Assembly (NCBI GenBank): GCA_029261295.1
Contig: JAJDBP010000021.1
Span: 28,869-92,868, forward strand
Reading direction: 5' to 3'
DNA length: 64,000 nt
Source of the DNA: Nitrospirales bacterium
GTDB lineage: Bacteria > Nitrospirota > Nitrospiria > Nitrospirales > UBA8639
Part shown: positions 32,906 through 42,596 of the stretch, piece after piece
How positions within the stretch are numbered: the stretch's first letter is position 1
How the letters are laid out: every line of letters starts with the position of its first letter
Notes under the pieces: model-generated
Seen by the model: only the letters and a program-made list of their open reading frames with translations
Told to the model about the DNA's origin: nothing
Databases searched by the model: none
Position numbers and translations under genes: made by a program

Positions 32906-33319
32906 ATGATGATATCCCCATGGGATGCGGGAACCCATTTATATGAACGAGCCTTGGATGTTCGGAGTGGTATTCACGAAACGATTGCTTCGAATATGGC
33001 CAATGAGGAAACCCCAGGTTATAAGGCTAGGCAGTTGCCATTTCGGGAAACGTTTTCTGCCATTCTTCATGGGGCAGGCCAATTAGATCCGATGGTCACT
33101 CATCATCGACATTTGGGTGGCCTGACAAACGAAAACAAAATTTTTCAACAAACGATTAAACAAGATGTCGGAGCCGGGATCGATGAAAATACGGTCAATC
33201 TTGAACAGGAAATGACGTTGATGGCTGAAAATACCCTCCTGTACATGGCGGTGAATCAATTTTTAGACGGACGATTTGAAGGCTGGAAAAATGCCATTAA
33301 TGAAGGGCGAGGAGGGTGA
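32906..33319 (+). CDS. flgB: Flagellar basal body rod protein FlgB
   Basis: Proximal rod subunit, exported by the flagellar type III system. 137 residues with the N-terminal ALDVRSGIHETIASNMANEETPGYKAR motif of the rod/hook family and a C-terminal TVNLEQEMTLMAENTLLYMAVNQFL helix. A GGAGG-type site precedes ATG 32906. First gene of the flg/fli cluster. Confidence 0.96.
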   Translation: MMISPWDAGTHLYERALDVRSGIHETIASNMANEETPGYKARQLPFRETFSAILHGAGQLDPMVTHHRHLGGLTNENKIFQQTIKQDVGAGIDENTVNLEQEMTLMAENTLLYMAVNQFLDGRFEGWKNAINEGRGG

Positions 33320-33380
33320 ACATAGCAAAAATGGTGAGTACTCATAGGGAGAACGAATATGAAACACAATGGGGGAAACT

Positions 33381-33824
33381 ATGAATATTGATCGACTCTT
33401 TGGGGTTGTGGGGTCTGCGTTAGATTCTCAACGACAACGACTGAATATTATTGCGAGCAATCTTGCAAATGCTGAATCAACACGCACACCTGATGGTGGC
33501 CCTTATAAACGTCGAGATGTGGTGTTTCAAACGTCGTCCACGCAAACCGGATTTCGTTCCGTCTTTTCTAGCGCATTTGGAGATCCGGCTGAGCCTGCGG
33601 GGGTTCGGATTACAGATATTATTGAAGACCAACGTCCTTTGAGAACGGTGTATGAGCCTAACCATCCAGATGCAGATGAGAAGGGATTCCTGCATCTCCC
33701 CAATGTGAATCCGATTGAAGAGATGGTGAACCTGATGTCGGCGACCAGAGCGTATGAAGCCAATATTGCGGTCATGGAAACGGGGAAGACCATGACACTT
33801 CGTGCATTAGAGATGGGTCGATAG
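33381..33824 (+). CDS. flgC: Flagellar basal body rod protein FlgC
   Basis: Rod subunit partner of FlgB. About 147 residues; ATG 33381 fits the family start (MNIDRLFGVVGSALDSQRQRLN) and has GGGGGA just upstream, while an in-frame ATG at 33369 adds four residues. Contains IIASNLANAESTRTPDGGPYKR, PNHPDADEKGFLHLPNVN and ends MSATRAYEANIAVMETGKTM, all hallmark. Confidence 0.96.
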   Translation: MNIDRLFGVVGSALDSQRQRLNIIASNLANAESTRTPDGGPYKRRDVVFQTSSTQTGFRSVFSSAFGDPAEPAGVRITDIIEDQRPLRTVYEPNHPDADEKGFLHLPNVNPIEEMVNLMSATRAYEANIAVMETGKTMTLRALEMGR

Positions 33825-33856
33825 ACCATTTGGGTAACTAGGAAAGGATATTCGAA

Positions 33857-34159
33857 ATGGATTACTCCAGAATTAAAGGAATTGAAGGTATTCCTGAACC
33901 CTTTGGGAGCTCACCAGTTAAGGCTCCTTCTCATTCTGGTCCAGGATTTAATGATCTTCTCAAAAATGCTGTTGAATCTGTGAATGCGATGCAACACGAA
34001 GCTGGTCGGCTGGAGGATTCAGTAGTGAAAGGCGAAAGTACGAACATTCACCAAGCAGTGATTGCGGGTGAAAAGGCTGGCTTGTCCTTTCGTTTACTCA
34101 TGCAAGTGAGAAATAAGATGGTTGAGGCGTATCAAGAAGTCATGCGGATGCAGGTGTGA
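33857..34159 (+). CDS. fliE: Flagellar hook-basal body protein FliE
   Basis: Links the MS ring to the rod. 100 residues, fully helical C terminus GEKAGLSFRLLMQVRNKMVEAYQEVMRMQV, the family signature. AGGA precedes ATG 33857. An 80-base gap with a small palindrome separates it from fliF. Confidence 0.95.
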   Translation: MDYSRIKGIEGIPEPFGSSPVKAPSHSGPGFNDLLKNAVESVNAMQHEAGRLEDSVVKGESTNIHQAVIAGEKAGLSFRLLMQVRNKMVEAYQEVMRMQV

Positions 34160-34185
34160 AGTATCAGGGAATTAGGGATGGCCTT

Positions 34186-34199
34186 GACCATACATGGTC
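34186..34199 (+). repeat. Short palindrome before fliF
   Basis: GACCAT-AC-ATGGTC at 34186-34199, perfect 6-base arms around two bases, 41 bases before fliF. Could be a protein binding site; no family assigned. Confidence 0.35.
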
Positions 34200-34239
34200 T
34201 AGGTTTGAAGTCACAGTTCATGAGGAATTGTAAATAGGT

Positions 34240-35835
34240 ATGGCAACATTCGCGGAAAGTCTTATTACAAATTTTCAGGCCCTCAGCCTTGGTCAACGCA
34301 TTGGGGTGGTCGTGGTGTTGGCTTTGGCCATTGCGACGGTTCCCATGTTGCTCATCATTGGAAAGGAACCTGAACTGGTTATCTTGTTTTCCCAATTAGA
34401 TTCTGAAGACACTCGAGCGATTATTCAAGAACTCGGCAAGCAGGGGGTCAGTTATGAGGTTGCTGAAGATGGCAATACCATAAAGGTTCCAGCCGAGCGT
34501 GTGCATGAATTACGTCTCGATTTAGCCTCCGCAGGCCTTCCAGAATCTGCTGGGGTAGGATTTGAAATCTTTGATCGTACTGGGATCGGTGTGACCCCAT
34601 TTACCCAGCAAATGAACTATCGTCGAGCGCTTCAGGGGGAATTGGCTCGAACGATCAGTCAGATTTCTCAAGTAGATCGGGTTCGAGTTCATTTAGTTAT
34701 TCCGGAAAAACGGTTATTTGCTTCTGAGCAAAAACCAGCTCAAGCGGCTGTGGTCCTGACCTTGAGGCGGGGAAAACCATTAGGAGGGACGCAAGTTCAA
34801 GGTATTGTCCATTTGGTTGCGAGTAGTGTGGAAGGATTACAACCAGGCCAAGTCACTGTGGTGGATAATCATGGTGAAGTTCTGAGCAAAAATTCAGCGG
34901 ATAAGGATGCGCAACTCACGACCTCTCAAATCGCGACACAACGAAGGGTGGAGCATGATCTGGAGGAACGAATCCAGACCATGCTGGATCAAGTATTGGG
35001 CCGAGACAAATCAGTTGTTCGGGTGACAGCACCGTTAGAGTTTCGTCAAGTGGAAATTACGGAAGAAAGTTTTGATCCAAATAGTCAGGTAGTCAGAAGT
35101 GAAAACCGCAGTCAAGAAAAAGTTCTTGAACAAGGGTCAAGATCTGGAGTGCCAGGTGTGCGGAGTAATGTCCCGAATGATCTTGCCCCGTCAGGTGGTT
35201 CAGGACCGAAAGAAGCGAAGCGTAAAAATGAAACCTTGAATTATGAAGTGAATCGAAAGGTGAGTAAGATTGTCGAGCCGACTGGTGCGATTCAACGATT
35301 AAGTGTCGCGGTGTTGGTGGATGGATCCTATGAGGCAGCCGAAATAGCTGAAGGACAGGCGGATGAAGCGACAGGAGAAAAGGCCTATGTCCCACGGTCC
35401 GAACAAGAAATTCAAAATCTTATTCAGATTGTGAAAAAAGCTGTTGGATTTTCCGATGAACGTGGGGATCAAATTGAAATTATAAATGTCCCCTTTGAAA
35501 CTCCGGTCATTCCAGAAGGAGAAGATGGAGTGATGGCCAGTATGCAGGGAATGGTCGCTACGTGGGGGGGATTCCTAAAGCCGGTATTGTTCTTCCTCTT
35601 AGGTGTGATGATTCTTTGGTTTGTGGTTCGACCTGTGGCGCTAAATTTGAGTAAGCCCATGGAGGAGGCAGCTTTGCCGCCCCAGGGAGGGTTGCCAGCC
35701 ACGGTGATGGATTATGAAGCACAAATTACGGAGACCCCCCAAGAACAAGCCATTAAACTTGCGGCTGACAATCCAACTGTGGCGGCCCAGGTGATACGAA
35801 CCTGGATTAAACACGATCAAGGAAAAAAGGCGTAA
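34240..35835 (+). CDS. fliF: Flagellar MS-ring protein FliF
   Basis: Forms the inner-membrane MS ring. 531 residues with an N-terminal membrane helix (VVVVLALAIATVPMLLII), ring-building domains (ELVILFSQLD, VPAERVHELRLDLASAGLPE, RALQGELARTISQISQVDRVRVHLV), a periplasmic loop rich in charged residues, and a second membrane helix (FLKPVLFFLLGVMILWFVV) before the cytoplasmic FliG-binding tail. Normal length. Confidence 0.97.
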   Translation: MATFAESLITNFQALSLGQRIGVVVVLALAIATVPMLLIIGKEPELVILFSQLDSEDTRAIIQELGKQGVSYEVAEDGNTIKVPAERVHELRLDLASAGLPESAGVGFEIFDRTGIGVTPFTQQMNYRRALQGELARTISQISQVDRVRVHLVIPEKRLFASEQKPAQAAVVLTLRRGKPLGGTQVQGIVHLVASSVEGLQPGQVTVVDNHGEVLSKNSADKDAQLTTSQIATQRRVEHDLEERIQTMLDQVLGRDKSVVRVTAPLEFRQVEITEESFDPNSQVVRSENRSQEKVLEQGSRSGVPGVRSNVPNDLAPSGGSGPKEAKRKNETLNYEVNRKVSKIVEPTGAIQRLSVAVLVDGSYEAAEIAEGQADEATGEKAYVPRSEQEIQNLIQIVKKAVGFSDERGDQIEIINVPFETPVIPEGEDGVMASMQGMVATWGGFLKPVLFFLLGVMILWFVVRPVALNLSKPMEEAALPPQGGLPATVMDYEAQITETPQEQAIKLAADNPTVAAQVIRTWIKHDQGKKA

Positions 35836-35838
35836 CTG

Positions 35839-36837
35839 GTGGTAGGGAAATTATCAGGGTCGGAAAAGGCCGCTATTTTGTTATTAGCCATAGGAGAAAA
35901 TGCCGCCGTTGAGGTGTTGAAAGTTTTAGACCAAAAAGAAATTCGGCAGGTTGGGCTCTATTTAGGCAGTCTTCAAAATGTTGGACAAGATGAACATCGT
36001 GATGTTTTGCGAGAATATTTGGAATTAGCTGGAGCCACCGGCTTAAGTGTTGAAGGAAAGGCCTATCTCTCGAAAATCCTCACTTCTGCATTGGGAAAAG
36101 ATAAAGCTCGCCGAATTTTAAGTTCTCTTAATTCCTCTAATGATAAGATGGGTTTTGAAAATTTAAAGGCATTAGATTCTGCCTCTATTGCCAATTTGTT
36201 GACATTTGAACACCCACAAACTGGGGCTCTCATTTTAGCGAATCTGGAGTCCGAACAAGCCGGTCAAGCCCTGTCCATGCTTCCAGCTCATAAACGTGAT
36301 GCTATTGTGTATCGTTTGGCAACCACAGAGGAAGTTTCGCCCGGCATGATGGATGAGTTAAATGGAGTCCTTCAGGACGAACTCCATTTAGGCGCTGCGA
36401 GACATGCTGTCCCAGTGGGGGGAACTGGAATGGTCGCCGACATTCTCAATTCCATTAAACGCAATGTAGAAGGAGAGATCTTTACGGCCTTAGAAACAAA
36501 AGATCCAGAAGTTGCCGAAGAAGTTCGTGGAAAAATGTTTATGTTTGAAGATCTGGAAAAAATTGATGATCGTGGGATGCAAGAAGTCTTACGCGAAGTG
36601 AGTAAAGAAGAATTACTCTTAGCTCTCAAGCCGGTTGATGGACTGCTGAAAGAAAAATTCTTCAAAAATATGTCCAGTCGTGCGGCAGAATCTTTGGCGG
36701 AGGATATGGAAACACGAGGCCCTGTCAGGCTCGCCGACGTGGAAATGTCTCAATTGAACATTCTCAAAACGGTTCGACGATTAGCTGAAGAAGGACGGCT
36801 GTCTCTAGGGGGTAAGAATGAAGAGCAAATGGTCTAA
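35839..36837 (+). CDS. fliG: Flagellar motor switch protein FliG
   Basis: C-ring protein that couples torque from the stators to the rotor. 332 residues from GTG 35839, three bases after fliF, with AAGG about nine bases upstream. Visible: LSGSEKAAILLLAIGE, the EHPQTGALILANL motif of the middle domain, and a charged C-terminal domain (ELLLALKPVDGLLKEKFFKNMSSRA...MSQLNILKTVRRLAEEG). Overlaps fliH by 20 bases. Confidence 0.97.
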   Translation: MVGKLSGSEKAAILLLAIGENAAVEVLKVLDQKEIRQVGLYLGSLQNVGQDEHRDVLREYLELAGATGLSVEGKAYLSKILTSALGKDKARRILSSLNSSNDKMGFENLKALDSASIANLLTFEHPQTGALILANLESEQAGQALSMLPAHKRDAIVYRLATTEEVSPGMMDELNGVLQDELHLGAARHAVPVGGTGMVADILNSIKRNVEGEIFTALETKDPEVAEEVRGKMFMFEDLEKIDDRGMQEVLREVSKEELLLALKPVDGLLKEKFFKNMSSRAAESLAEDMETRGPVRLADVEMSQLNILKTVRRLAEEGRLSLGGKNEEQMV

Positions 36838-37474
36838 GGTTTCTTGGGCTATGCAAGAACGGACAGGCGTTCAAGAGTTTCAGATGGTTGAATTCGTATC
36901 CAAAGAAGGAAGAAGCCAAGAGCAGAAAGAGAAAAAGAAAGAAAAAGTCCTGAAGCATGATTGCTCAGAATTGCAGCGGCAAGCCTATGAGCAAGGGCGG
37001 CAGAAAGGTATTGAAGAGGGCTTGGCGCAAAATCAAGCTGAAATCGATAAAGCCATGCAGCAGGCTATCAAATTAGGCAATGAGGTTGGTCGTGCACGAA
37101 TGGTGGCTCTCGAGGAACAAGAGCGGGATATTGTGGAAGTGGCTTTGGTTATTTCCCGGAAAATTATTTTACGAGAACTTGAGATTGATAAAGAACTCAT
37201 TGTTCGGCAAGTGCGCCACATTCTTGGTCAACTCGTCAATACGGGGCTTGTCACGCTTAAGGTTCATCCTCAGGATTTTGCTGTGTTGGAACCTCTCCAT
37301 AAAACGCTTCAGAGTGAATTTGTTGATGGCGCTCATTTGGTGATTGAGCCCCATGAAGAGATTCAGGTTGGTGGATGTCTGGTTGAGCAGGCTGGGTTGC
37401 AGTTGGATGCGCGTCTTTCCCAACAACTAGAGACGGTAGCTGCCGAATTTGGCTTGGAAACCTCTTCCTTATGA
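36818..37474 (+). CDS. fliH: Flagellar assembly protein FliH
   Basis: Negative regulator and stator of the FliI export ATPase. 218 residues: a charged, Lys-rich N terminus, a long coiled coil with QAYEQGRQKGIEEGLAQ (the GxxxG-type repeat region) and a C-terminal domain with EVALVISRKIILRELEIDKE and VTLKVHPQDFAVLE typical of FliH/YscL. ATG 36818 has AGGGGG upstream and lies inside fliG. Stop overlaps fliI start (ATGA). Confidence 0.92.
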   Translation: MKSKWSKVSWAMQERTGVQEFQMVEFVSKEGRSQEQKEKKKEKVLKHDCSELQRQAYEQGRQKGIEEGLAQNQAEIDKAMQQAIKLGNEVGRARMVALEEQERDIVEVALVISRKIILRELEIDKELIVRQVRHILGQLVNTGLVTLKVHPQDFAVLEPLHKTLQSEFVDGAHLVIEPHEEIQVGGCLVEQAGLQLDARLSQQLETVAAEFGLETSSL

Positions 37475-38814
37475 GTCTTGGTTGTATCCAATCACGTCTT
37501 GATGAACTCTCCACGATTGCCGTGACAGGCCGCGTGGTGAAAGCTGTGGGACTGACAGTAGAAGCCACTGGTTCAGGTGTGGCGGTTGGCCAACGGTGTC
37601 ATATTTTTAGTCAGAGGCGCCAATCTATTCTTGAAGGTGAAGTGATTGGTTTCCGGGAACAACGTGTGGTCGTCATGCCTTTTGGGCCAGTCAGGGGTAT
37701 TGGAGCCGGCGATGTGGTCCGTTACGACCCCAGCTCCTCTCGTTTGCTTGTGGGGCAGCACCTGTTGGGTCGGGTTGTCGATGGTTTAGGGCAGCCTATT
37801 GATGACAAAGGTGCCCTTTCACGCAGTCAACGCTATCCGCTATATGCCTCTGCCCCAGAACCGTTGAAGCGCAAGCGGATTACGACACCGATGGATTTGG
37901 GGGTACAAGCCATCAATGCTCTTTTGACATGTGGTGTGGGTCAGAAATTAGGTATTTTTGCTGGCAGTGGTGTGGGGAAGAGTGTGTTGATGGGTATGTT
38001 GTGTCGCCATACTACTGCCGATGTGAATGTGATCGCTTTGGTAGGAGAGCGTGGAAGAGAAGTCAAAGAATTTTTGGAGAGAGACTTGGGAGAAGAGAGT
38101 CTTAGGCGAACCGTGGTGGTGGTGGCCACGTCTGATCAGTCTCCCCTCGTGAGGGTGCGTGCGGTGTTTGTTGCGACAGCCATTGCAGAGTATTTTCGAG
38201 ACCAGGGTAATCATGTGCTGTTGTTAGTAGATTCTCTTACCCGTTTAGCCCATGCACAACGGGAAGTCGGGCTTGCTGCTGGAGAGCCTCCCACAACTAA
38301 GGGATATCCACCTTCGGTATTTACCTTGTTCCCTCAAGTGTTAGAACGAGTTGGACCGCTAGAAAAAGGTTCAATTACTGGTTTGTATACCGTATTGGTA
38401 GATGGCGATGATCTTAATGATCCTATTGTGGATTCCATGCGTTCCATTTTGGATGGACATATTGTGTTATCTCGCCAATTGGCCATGCAAGGCCACTTTC
38501 CAGCGATTGATGTATTGCAAAGTATCAGTCGGGTCATGTCGGATATTGTATCGGCGGCACATGCGGAGGCTGCCAGAGGCATTATCCAATCATTGGCGGA
38601 ATATCGAAATTCAGAAGATCTCATCAATTTAGGGGCGTATCAACAGGGGGCCAATGATCATCTGGATGCCGCCATACAAATGAAAGGCCCCATAGATCGG
38701 TTTCTTCAGCAGTCCCGCGATATGTCCGTGGATTTGGCGGAGAGTAGCCAAAATCTCGAGATTTTGGCAGACCAGAGTCGCCAACTCCTTGCCCAGAAAG
38801 GAAGATCAATATGA
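37471..38814 (+). CDS. fliI: Flagellum-specific ATPase FliI
   Basis: F1-beta-like ATPase that energises unfolding of flagellar export substrates. 447 residues; Walker A in GIFAGSGVGKSVLMGML, ALVGERGREVKEFLE, Walker B LLLVDSLTRLAHAQREVGLAAGEPP, and YTVLVDGDDLNDPIVDSMRSILDG. Overlaps fliH and fliJ by four bases each. Confidence 0.98.
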   Translation: MSLGCIQSRLDELSTIAVTGRVVKAVGLTVEATGSGVAVGQRCHIFSQRRQSILEGEVIGFREQRVVVMPFGPVRGIGAGDVVRYDPSSSRLLVGQHLLGRVVDGLGQPIDDKGALSRSQRYPLYASAPEPLKRKRITTPMDLGVQAINALLTCGVGQKLGIFAGSGVGKSVLMGMLCRHTTADVNVIALVGERGREVKEFLERDLGEESLRRTVVVVATSDQSPLVRVRAVFVATAIAEYFRDQGNHVLLLVDSLTRLAHAQREVGLAAGEPPTTKGYPPSVFTLFPQVLERVGPLEKGSITGLYTVLVDGDDLNDPIVDSMRSILDGHIVLSRQLAMQGHFPAIDVLQSISRVMSDIVSAAHAEAARGIIQSLAEYRNSEDLINLGAYQQGANDHLDAAIQMKGPIDRFLQQSRDMSVDLAESSQNLEILADQSRQLLAQKGRSI

Positions 38815-39254
38815 ATTGGACGACCTTACTTCGGTTTCGCAAGCAAGTAGAAGATCTTGCCCGTGAGGAAGTGGTGTTGGGTGAATGGGAAAAGAGCCAG
38901 GAAGTGACGAAACGATCTGAACTAGGGCAGGAAATGGAACGAGTGGTTGGAGATCTTGAACAGCAAATACAAAGTGGTATTGATTCATTGTATGCCGAAG
39001 AACGGTATCGATGGCTTGAGCAGCTGGGAACAGCAATGGAAAAACATACGGAACACGTGGTCCAATTAGAACAGAGCTTAGTTGCCCTACGACAAAAACT
39101 CAAAAAAGCCTATCACGCTAGACGAGTCGTTGAACTCGTCATTGCTAAAAAAGAGGCAGAGGTCTTGAAAAAAGTGGCTGCCCAAGAACAACGTATTCAA
39201 GAGGACGTGTCTTCTCACAAATTTGTCACCTGTAATCTTGAAAAAATGACCTAG
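38811..39254 (+). CDS. fliJ: Flagellar export chaperone FliJ
   Basis: 147 residues forming one long antiparallel coiled coil, rich in Glu, Lys and Gln, with the family start FRKQVEDLAREEVVLGEWEK and a basic LRQKLKKAYHARRVVELVIAKKEAEV second helix. FliJ sits in the FliI hexamer. Sequence is weakly conserved, so the call leans on position after fliI (four-base overlap) and size. Confidence 0.88.
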   Translation: MNWTTLLRFRKQVEDLAREEVVLGEWEKSQEVTKRSELGQEMERVVGDLEQQIQSGIDSLYAEERYRWLEQLGTAMEKHTEHVVQLEQSLVALRQKLKKAYHARRVVELVIAKKEAEVLKKVAAQEQRIQEDVSSHKFVTCNLEKMT

Positions 39255-39258
39255 TAGC

Positions 39259-39864
39259 ATGATGTTGCCTAGTCGAAGAGTCATTCCGTGGTGGTTTGTG
39301 ATGGTGGTCTTGTGGGCGACTGCTGTGTGGTCTGTCCAGGCTACGACGGAAGAACCGTCAAGTGAAACGTATGAAAAACAACAAGTTGAAGAGGATTTTT
39401 CTGATGAACCTCTGAGTGAAGAGGCGACGCTATTGGAAGAACTGCAATCCAGGCTAAAGGAAGTTGAGGAGCGGGAACGTGGTTTGCAACTCCGTGAAGA
39501 AAAAATCCTCTCATTGCAGCAGGATTTAGAAGCGCTGGCGGCACGACAAGCTAAAGAAGCCGGGCGACTGAAAAAAGAAGCTGGTGAGTTGGATGAAGAG
39601 CAACGCCGTTATGTAGAGCAAGATCCTGCTCTTGTGCATTTAATCAAGATCTATGAATCCATGGATCCTGAAGAAGGGGCCTTACGAATTGAACACATGC
39701 GAGAGGGGTTGGCGTTAGACATTCTCGCAGGGGTAAAAAATAAGAAAGCAGCAGGAATTTTAGCAGGAGTGGCGCCAAGGAAAGCGGCAAAACTATCTGA
39801 GGGACTACGGAAATATCGTGAAATTAAATTGCAACGACAAAAAAAGTCTAAACCTCCTACGTAA
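39259..39864 (+). CDS. MotE-like flagellar coiled-coil protein
   Basis: 201 residues. A signal anchor (WWFVMVVLWATAVWSV) is followed by an acidic linker, a coiled coil (about residues 50-115) and a C-terminal MgtE-N-like helical domain: VHLIKIYESMDPEEGALRIEHM, LALDILAGVKNKKAAGILAGVAPRKAAKLS. This layout is that of MotE, a periplasmic protein that helps stator protein folding. It begins four bases after fliJ, the usual place for motE in many phyla. Confidence 0.85.
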   Translation: MMLPSRRVIPWWFVMVVLWATAVWSVQATTEEPSSETYEKQQVEEDFSDEPLSEEATLLEELQSRLKEVEERERGLQLREEKILSLQQDLEALAARQAKEAGRLKKEAGELDEEQRRYVEQDPALVHLIKIYESMDPEEGALRIEHMREGLALDILAGVKNKKAAGILAGVAPRKAAKLSEGLRKYREIKLQRQKKSKPPT

Positions 39865-39867
39865 ATA

Positions 39868-41823
39868 ATGAGTACTCTTCTTCCAATTTTATTGGGTCGT
39901 CAGAACGGCACAGCGGAAATTGGTAATGTCGGGTCTGTTAAAGATCCCTTGGATCAGAATAGCCGCAATCTTTCAAGCTCCCATTCCCTAGAATCTTCCT
40001 TAACTTTTTCTCAACTTTTTCATCAGAAACAAGAAGTTGATGCCGTGTTTAATCAGTTGCAACTGGGTAATCCAACATTATTACCTTCAGATGAGAAGCT
40101 CTCCCTAGGTCTGGACAACAATCAAAACCCAAGTCAAAACGTAACTTCGATATTGGTGAAACCCGATCCTCTTGAAAGGTTTCTAAGTGGACTACCAAGT
40201 CAAAGAGAATCGAAGAAGACAGGCCCCGTGGTTTCGGGAATTCCGGAGCTGGGAGAGATCTTTGATCCTATTAGTGGTTCTCCTAGAAACGCTTTCCCTG
40301 CATCCGATCTTGTTGGTCGTGAACATAATTCAATTGGGTCTCGGACGCCTTTAGCGCAACAGCCTCAACCATCTGTCATTCCTTCAACTACCATTCTACC
40401 GTCATTGGTGAAGATAGAATCTTTTGCTATTCCCTCTCCAACGAAACGTGAGACTCAAGTACCTGAAACAGATCAAGCATTAGAGGGGCAGAGGCACAAT
40501 GGCATTGCAGACGGGGTACTCCTAGGAAGGGAACAAATTTTAACGCCACAGGAATCTCAATCCAAAGTCAAATTGAGACAAGTTCCTTTGCCAGAAAACT
40601 TTTGGCCAAACATACCTTCCCAACCTGTTGCTCAAGGATTACCTGAAAGACTGCCAATTGTGGGATTGAGCCGTGACGGGGGTACTCCTCAATACGATCC
40701 TCTTTTAAAAGTTTCGCCCCCCACAGAGAGTTCTCCAATGAAGCCTCAAGAGTTGTTCGAAAAGGCTACCGAGGTAGGATTGAAAAGGGACCCAGTATTT
40801 ATTTCCCGTTCAGATACTCCGCTAAAAGACTTTCTTGGTGGGACGGGACAGGTTGTTCGGTCTAACATTCTGGATGAAGTACCGAAGACATCACCAATTC
40901 CAAGGTTAAACCCTAGTGTGCTGTCTTCAACCCCCAATGGCCCCTCCAACTTGGCTCGAGAGGGAATTGTCCAACAGACCAATGGGAATGTTGAAATTCA
41001 GGAAGAAGTATCCAAGACATCACCAATTCCAAGGTTAAACCCTAGTGTGCTGTCTGCTACCCCCAATGGTCCCTCCTTCTTGGCTCGAGAAGGAAATGCC
41101 CAACAGACCAATGGGATTGTTGGATTTACTGATCCGGCGTTGGTTAATCCAATTTCAACAAAACCAACTACTGGAGCTCCAGAGCTATTCAAAAATGTGT
41201 CTGGTTCTTTGAGCGAGTTCCAGGCTTCAATTCCTCTACATCCGAACGGAGAGTTTGCGATGCTTGAAAAAGGGGATCGTTCACAACAGTTTGGGGAGAC
41301 CTTGTTAAGAACCGTTGGGCTGGAAACAAGTGGAGGCCAAGGATTGGGAATGGGGATGAACTTCTCTTCACATTCCAATTCAGGCTTCCACCAAAACAAT
41401 TTCGCGAACGGCCAAAGTATAGGGTTGCGAGGCAGTGAAGAACCTCGAATAGATTTTCCAGCTCCAGCTCTTCAACGCTTGCAAATGGATGTTCAGTTAG
41501 CAGAAAACCATCGGGTGCAACTCGATGTAGGTGTGCAGAATAAACATGTGTATGCCGGCTTAGTGACAGACTATTCTGTTCTACGAAACCTTGCGACTCA
41601 GTTCGTCCCTCAATTAGAAGCCCAATTGGCCAACATTGATTTAGAGTTGCAAGAATTTTCCGCAGAGTTACGTGAAGAACAGGAACAACAGACTGATAAA
41701 ATGTTCCCGGAGCATCGAGATCACAGAAATAAAAAAGTCAATAAACAGAGTCATGATGATCTAGGGGCCACCGAGAAGACGGCCCATAGCTACGATGAAG
41801 AAGGAATACATTTAGTCGCATGA
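39868..41823 (+). CDS. fliK: Flagellar hook-length control protein FliK
   Basis: 651 residues. Residues 1-500 are low complexity, rich in Pro, Ser, Asn and Gln, as expected of the FliK ruler. The C-terminal Flg_hook domain is recognisable: LQRLQMDVQLAENHRVQLDVGVQNKHVYAGL, then FVPQLEAQLANIDLELQEFSAE. A 43-residue unit is tandemly duplicated within the ruler (40876-41133). TAA of the preceding gene is three bases upstream. Ruler length may set hook length, so the duplication could matter. Confidence 0.85.
   Translation: MSTLLPILLGRQNGTAEIGNVGSVKDPLDQNSRNLSSSHSLESSLTFSQLFHQKQEVDAVFNQLQLGNPTLLPSDEKLSLGLDNNQNPSQNVTSILVKPDPLERFLSGLPSQRESKKTGPVVSGIPELGEIFDPISGSPRNAFPASDLVGREHNSIGSRTPLAQQPQPSVIPSTTILPSLVKIESFAIPSPTKRETQVPETDQALEGQRHNGIADGVLLGREQILTPQESQSKVKLRQVPLPENFWPNIPSQPVAQGLPERLPIVGLSRDGGTPQYDPLLKVSPPTESSPMKPQELFEKATEVGLKRDPVFISRSDTPLKDFLGGTGQVVRSNILDEVPKTSPIPRLNPSVLSSTPNGPSNLAREGIVQQTNGNVEIQEEVSKTSPIPRLNPSVLSATPNGPSFLAREGNAQQTNGIVGFTDPALVNPISTKPTTGAPELFKNVSGSLSEFQASIPLHPNGEFAMLEKGDRSQQFGETLLRTVGLETSGGQGLGMGMNFSSHSNSGFHQNNFANGQSIGLRGSEEPRIDFPAPALQRLQMDVQLAENHRVQLDVGVQNKHVYAGLVTDYSVLRNLATQFVPQLEAQLANIDLELQEFSAELREEQEQQTDKMFPEHRDHRNKKVNKQSHDDLGATEKTAHSYDEEGIHLVA
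40876..41133 (+). repeat. 129-bp tandem duplication inside fliK
   Basis: Two in-frame copies, 40876-41004 and 41005-41133, each 129 bases (43 codons). The first 90 bases differ by only a few substitutions; both encode KTSPIPRLNPSVLS, TPNGPS and LAREG, QQTNG. Divergence rises toward the end of the second copy. In frame, so the protein stays open. Confidence 0.9.
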
Positions 41824-41868
41824 TGTCAGGTTCAACAATTGGCATCAGGACAAGAGGAGTATGAAAAT

Positions 41869-42537
41869 ATGGAATCGACTATTCCCCCCATTCAATCGAA
41901 TACACCTGTAACTGGCGGAGAAAATGTGCAGCAAGCCGTGTCAGCCTTAGGGGCTGATGTGTTCCTTCGGTTACTTGTCACACAACTGCAAAGTCAGGAT
42001 CCTACCAACCCTGTTGAAAATGAGGATTTTGTCGCACAATTGGCGCAGTTTACAACATTGGAGCAGGCCACTAATACCAATGAATTGCTTGAGCAATTGG
42101 TTGGACAAGAGACGCAACGTACGCAATTTGATTTGGTCAATTTGATTGGCCGAACGGTGGTCTCGCAAGGCGATACGGTGAGTCTTGGGAAAGGGGATCA
42201 GCCAATCTTGGGGTATGCGCTGAGTGATACGGCCAATCAGGTCACCATTGAAGTCTTGGGAGAAAATGGGAAAATCCTCCGTACCATTCCATCCCTGGCT
42301 CCTGGGACGATTGGAACGCATCAGGTGCAATGGGACGGGTTGGATGAAGACGGAGATTCATTGCCTGAGGGAGTGTATCAGTTCAGAGTACAAGCCGAAG
42401 GTGCCAATGGAAATCCGGTTCCAAGCGTCACCTTTGCTCGCGAACGAGTTGCCAATATCGTATTGGGGGCAGAAAAGCCCATAGTGGTTCAGAGTGGAAA
42501 CACTCTCAATAGTCAGGACATTATTTCAATTCAATAA
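41869..42537 (+). CDS. flgD: Flagellar hook assembly protein FlgD
   Basis: Scaffold for hook polymerisation. 222 residues from ATG 41869, with AGAGGAG nine bases upstream; a TTG at 41839 in frame is less likely. Signature DVFLRLLVTQLQSQDPTNPVENEDFVAQLAQFTTLEQ near the N terminus, then FlgD tudor and FLG-Ig-like strands (VQWDGLDEDGDSLPEGVYQFRV). Confidence 0.95.
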   Translation: MESTIPPIQSNTPVTGGENVQQAVSALGADVFLRLLVTQLQSQDPTNPVENEDFVAQLAQFTTLEQATNTNELLEQLVGQETQRTQFDLVNLIGRTVVSQGDTVSLGKGDQPILGYALSDTANQVTIEVLGENGKILRTIPSLAPGTIGTHQVQWDGLDEDGDSLPEGVYQFRVQAEGANGNPVPSVTFARERVANIVLGAEKPIVVQSGNTLNSQDIISIQ

Positions 42538-42596
42538 ACCTAGTAGCATGCCGAACACGGATGTCCGAGATGCTCGTAACAAAGGAGTAAGCACCT

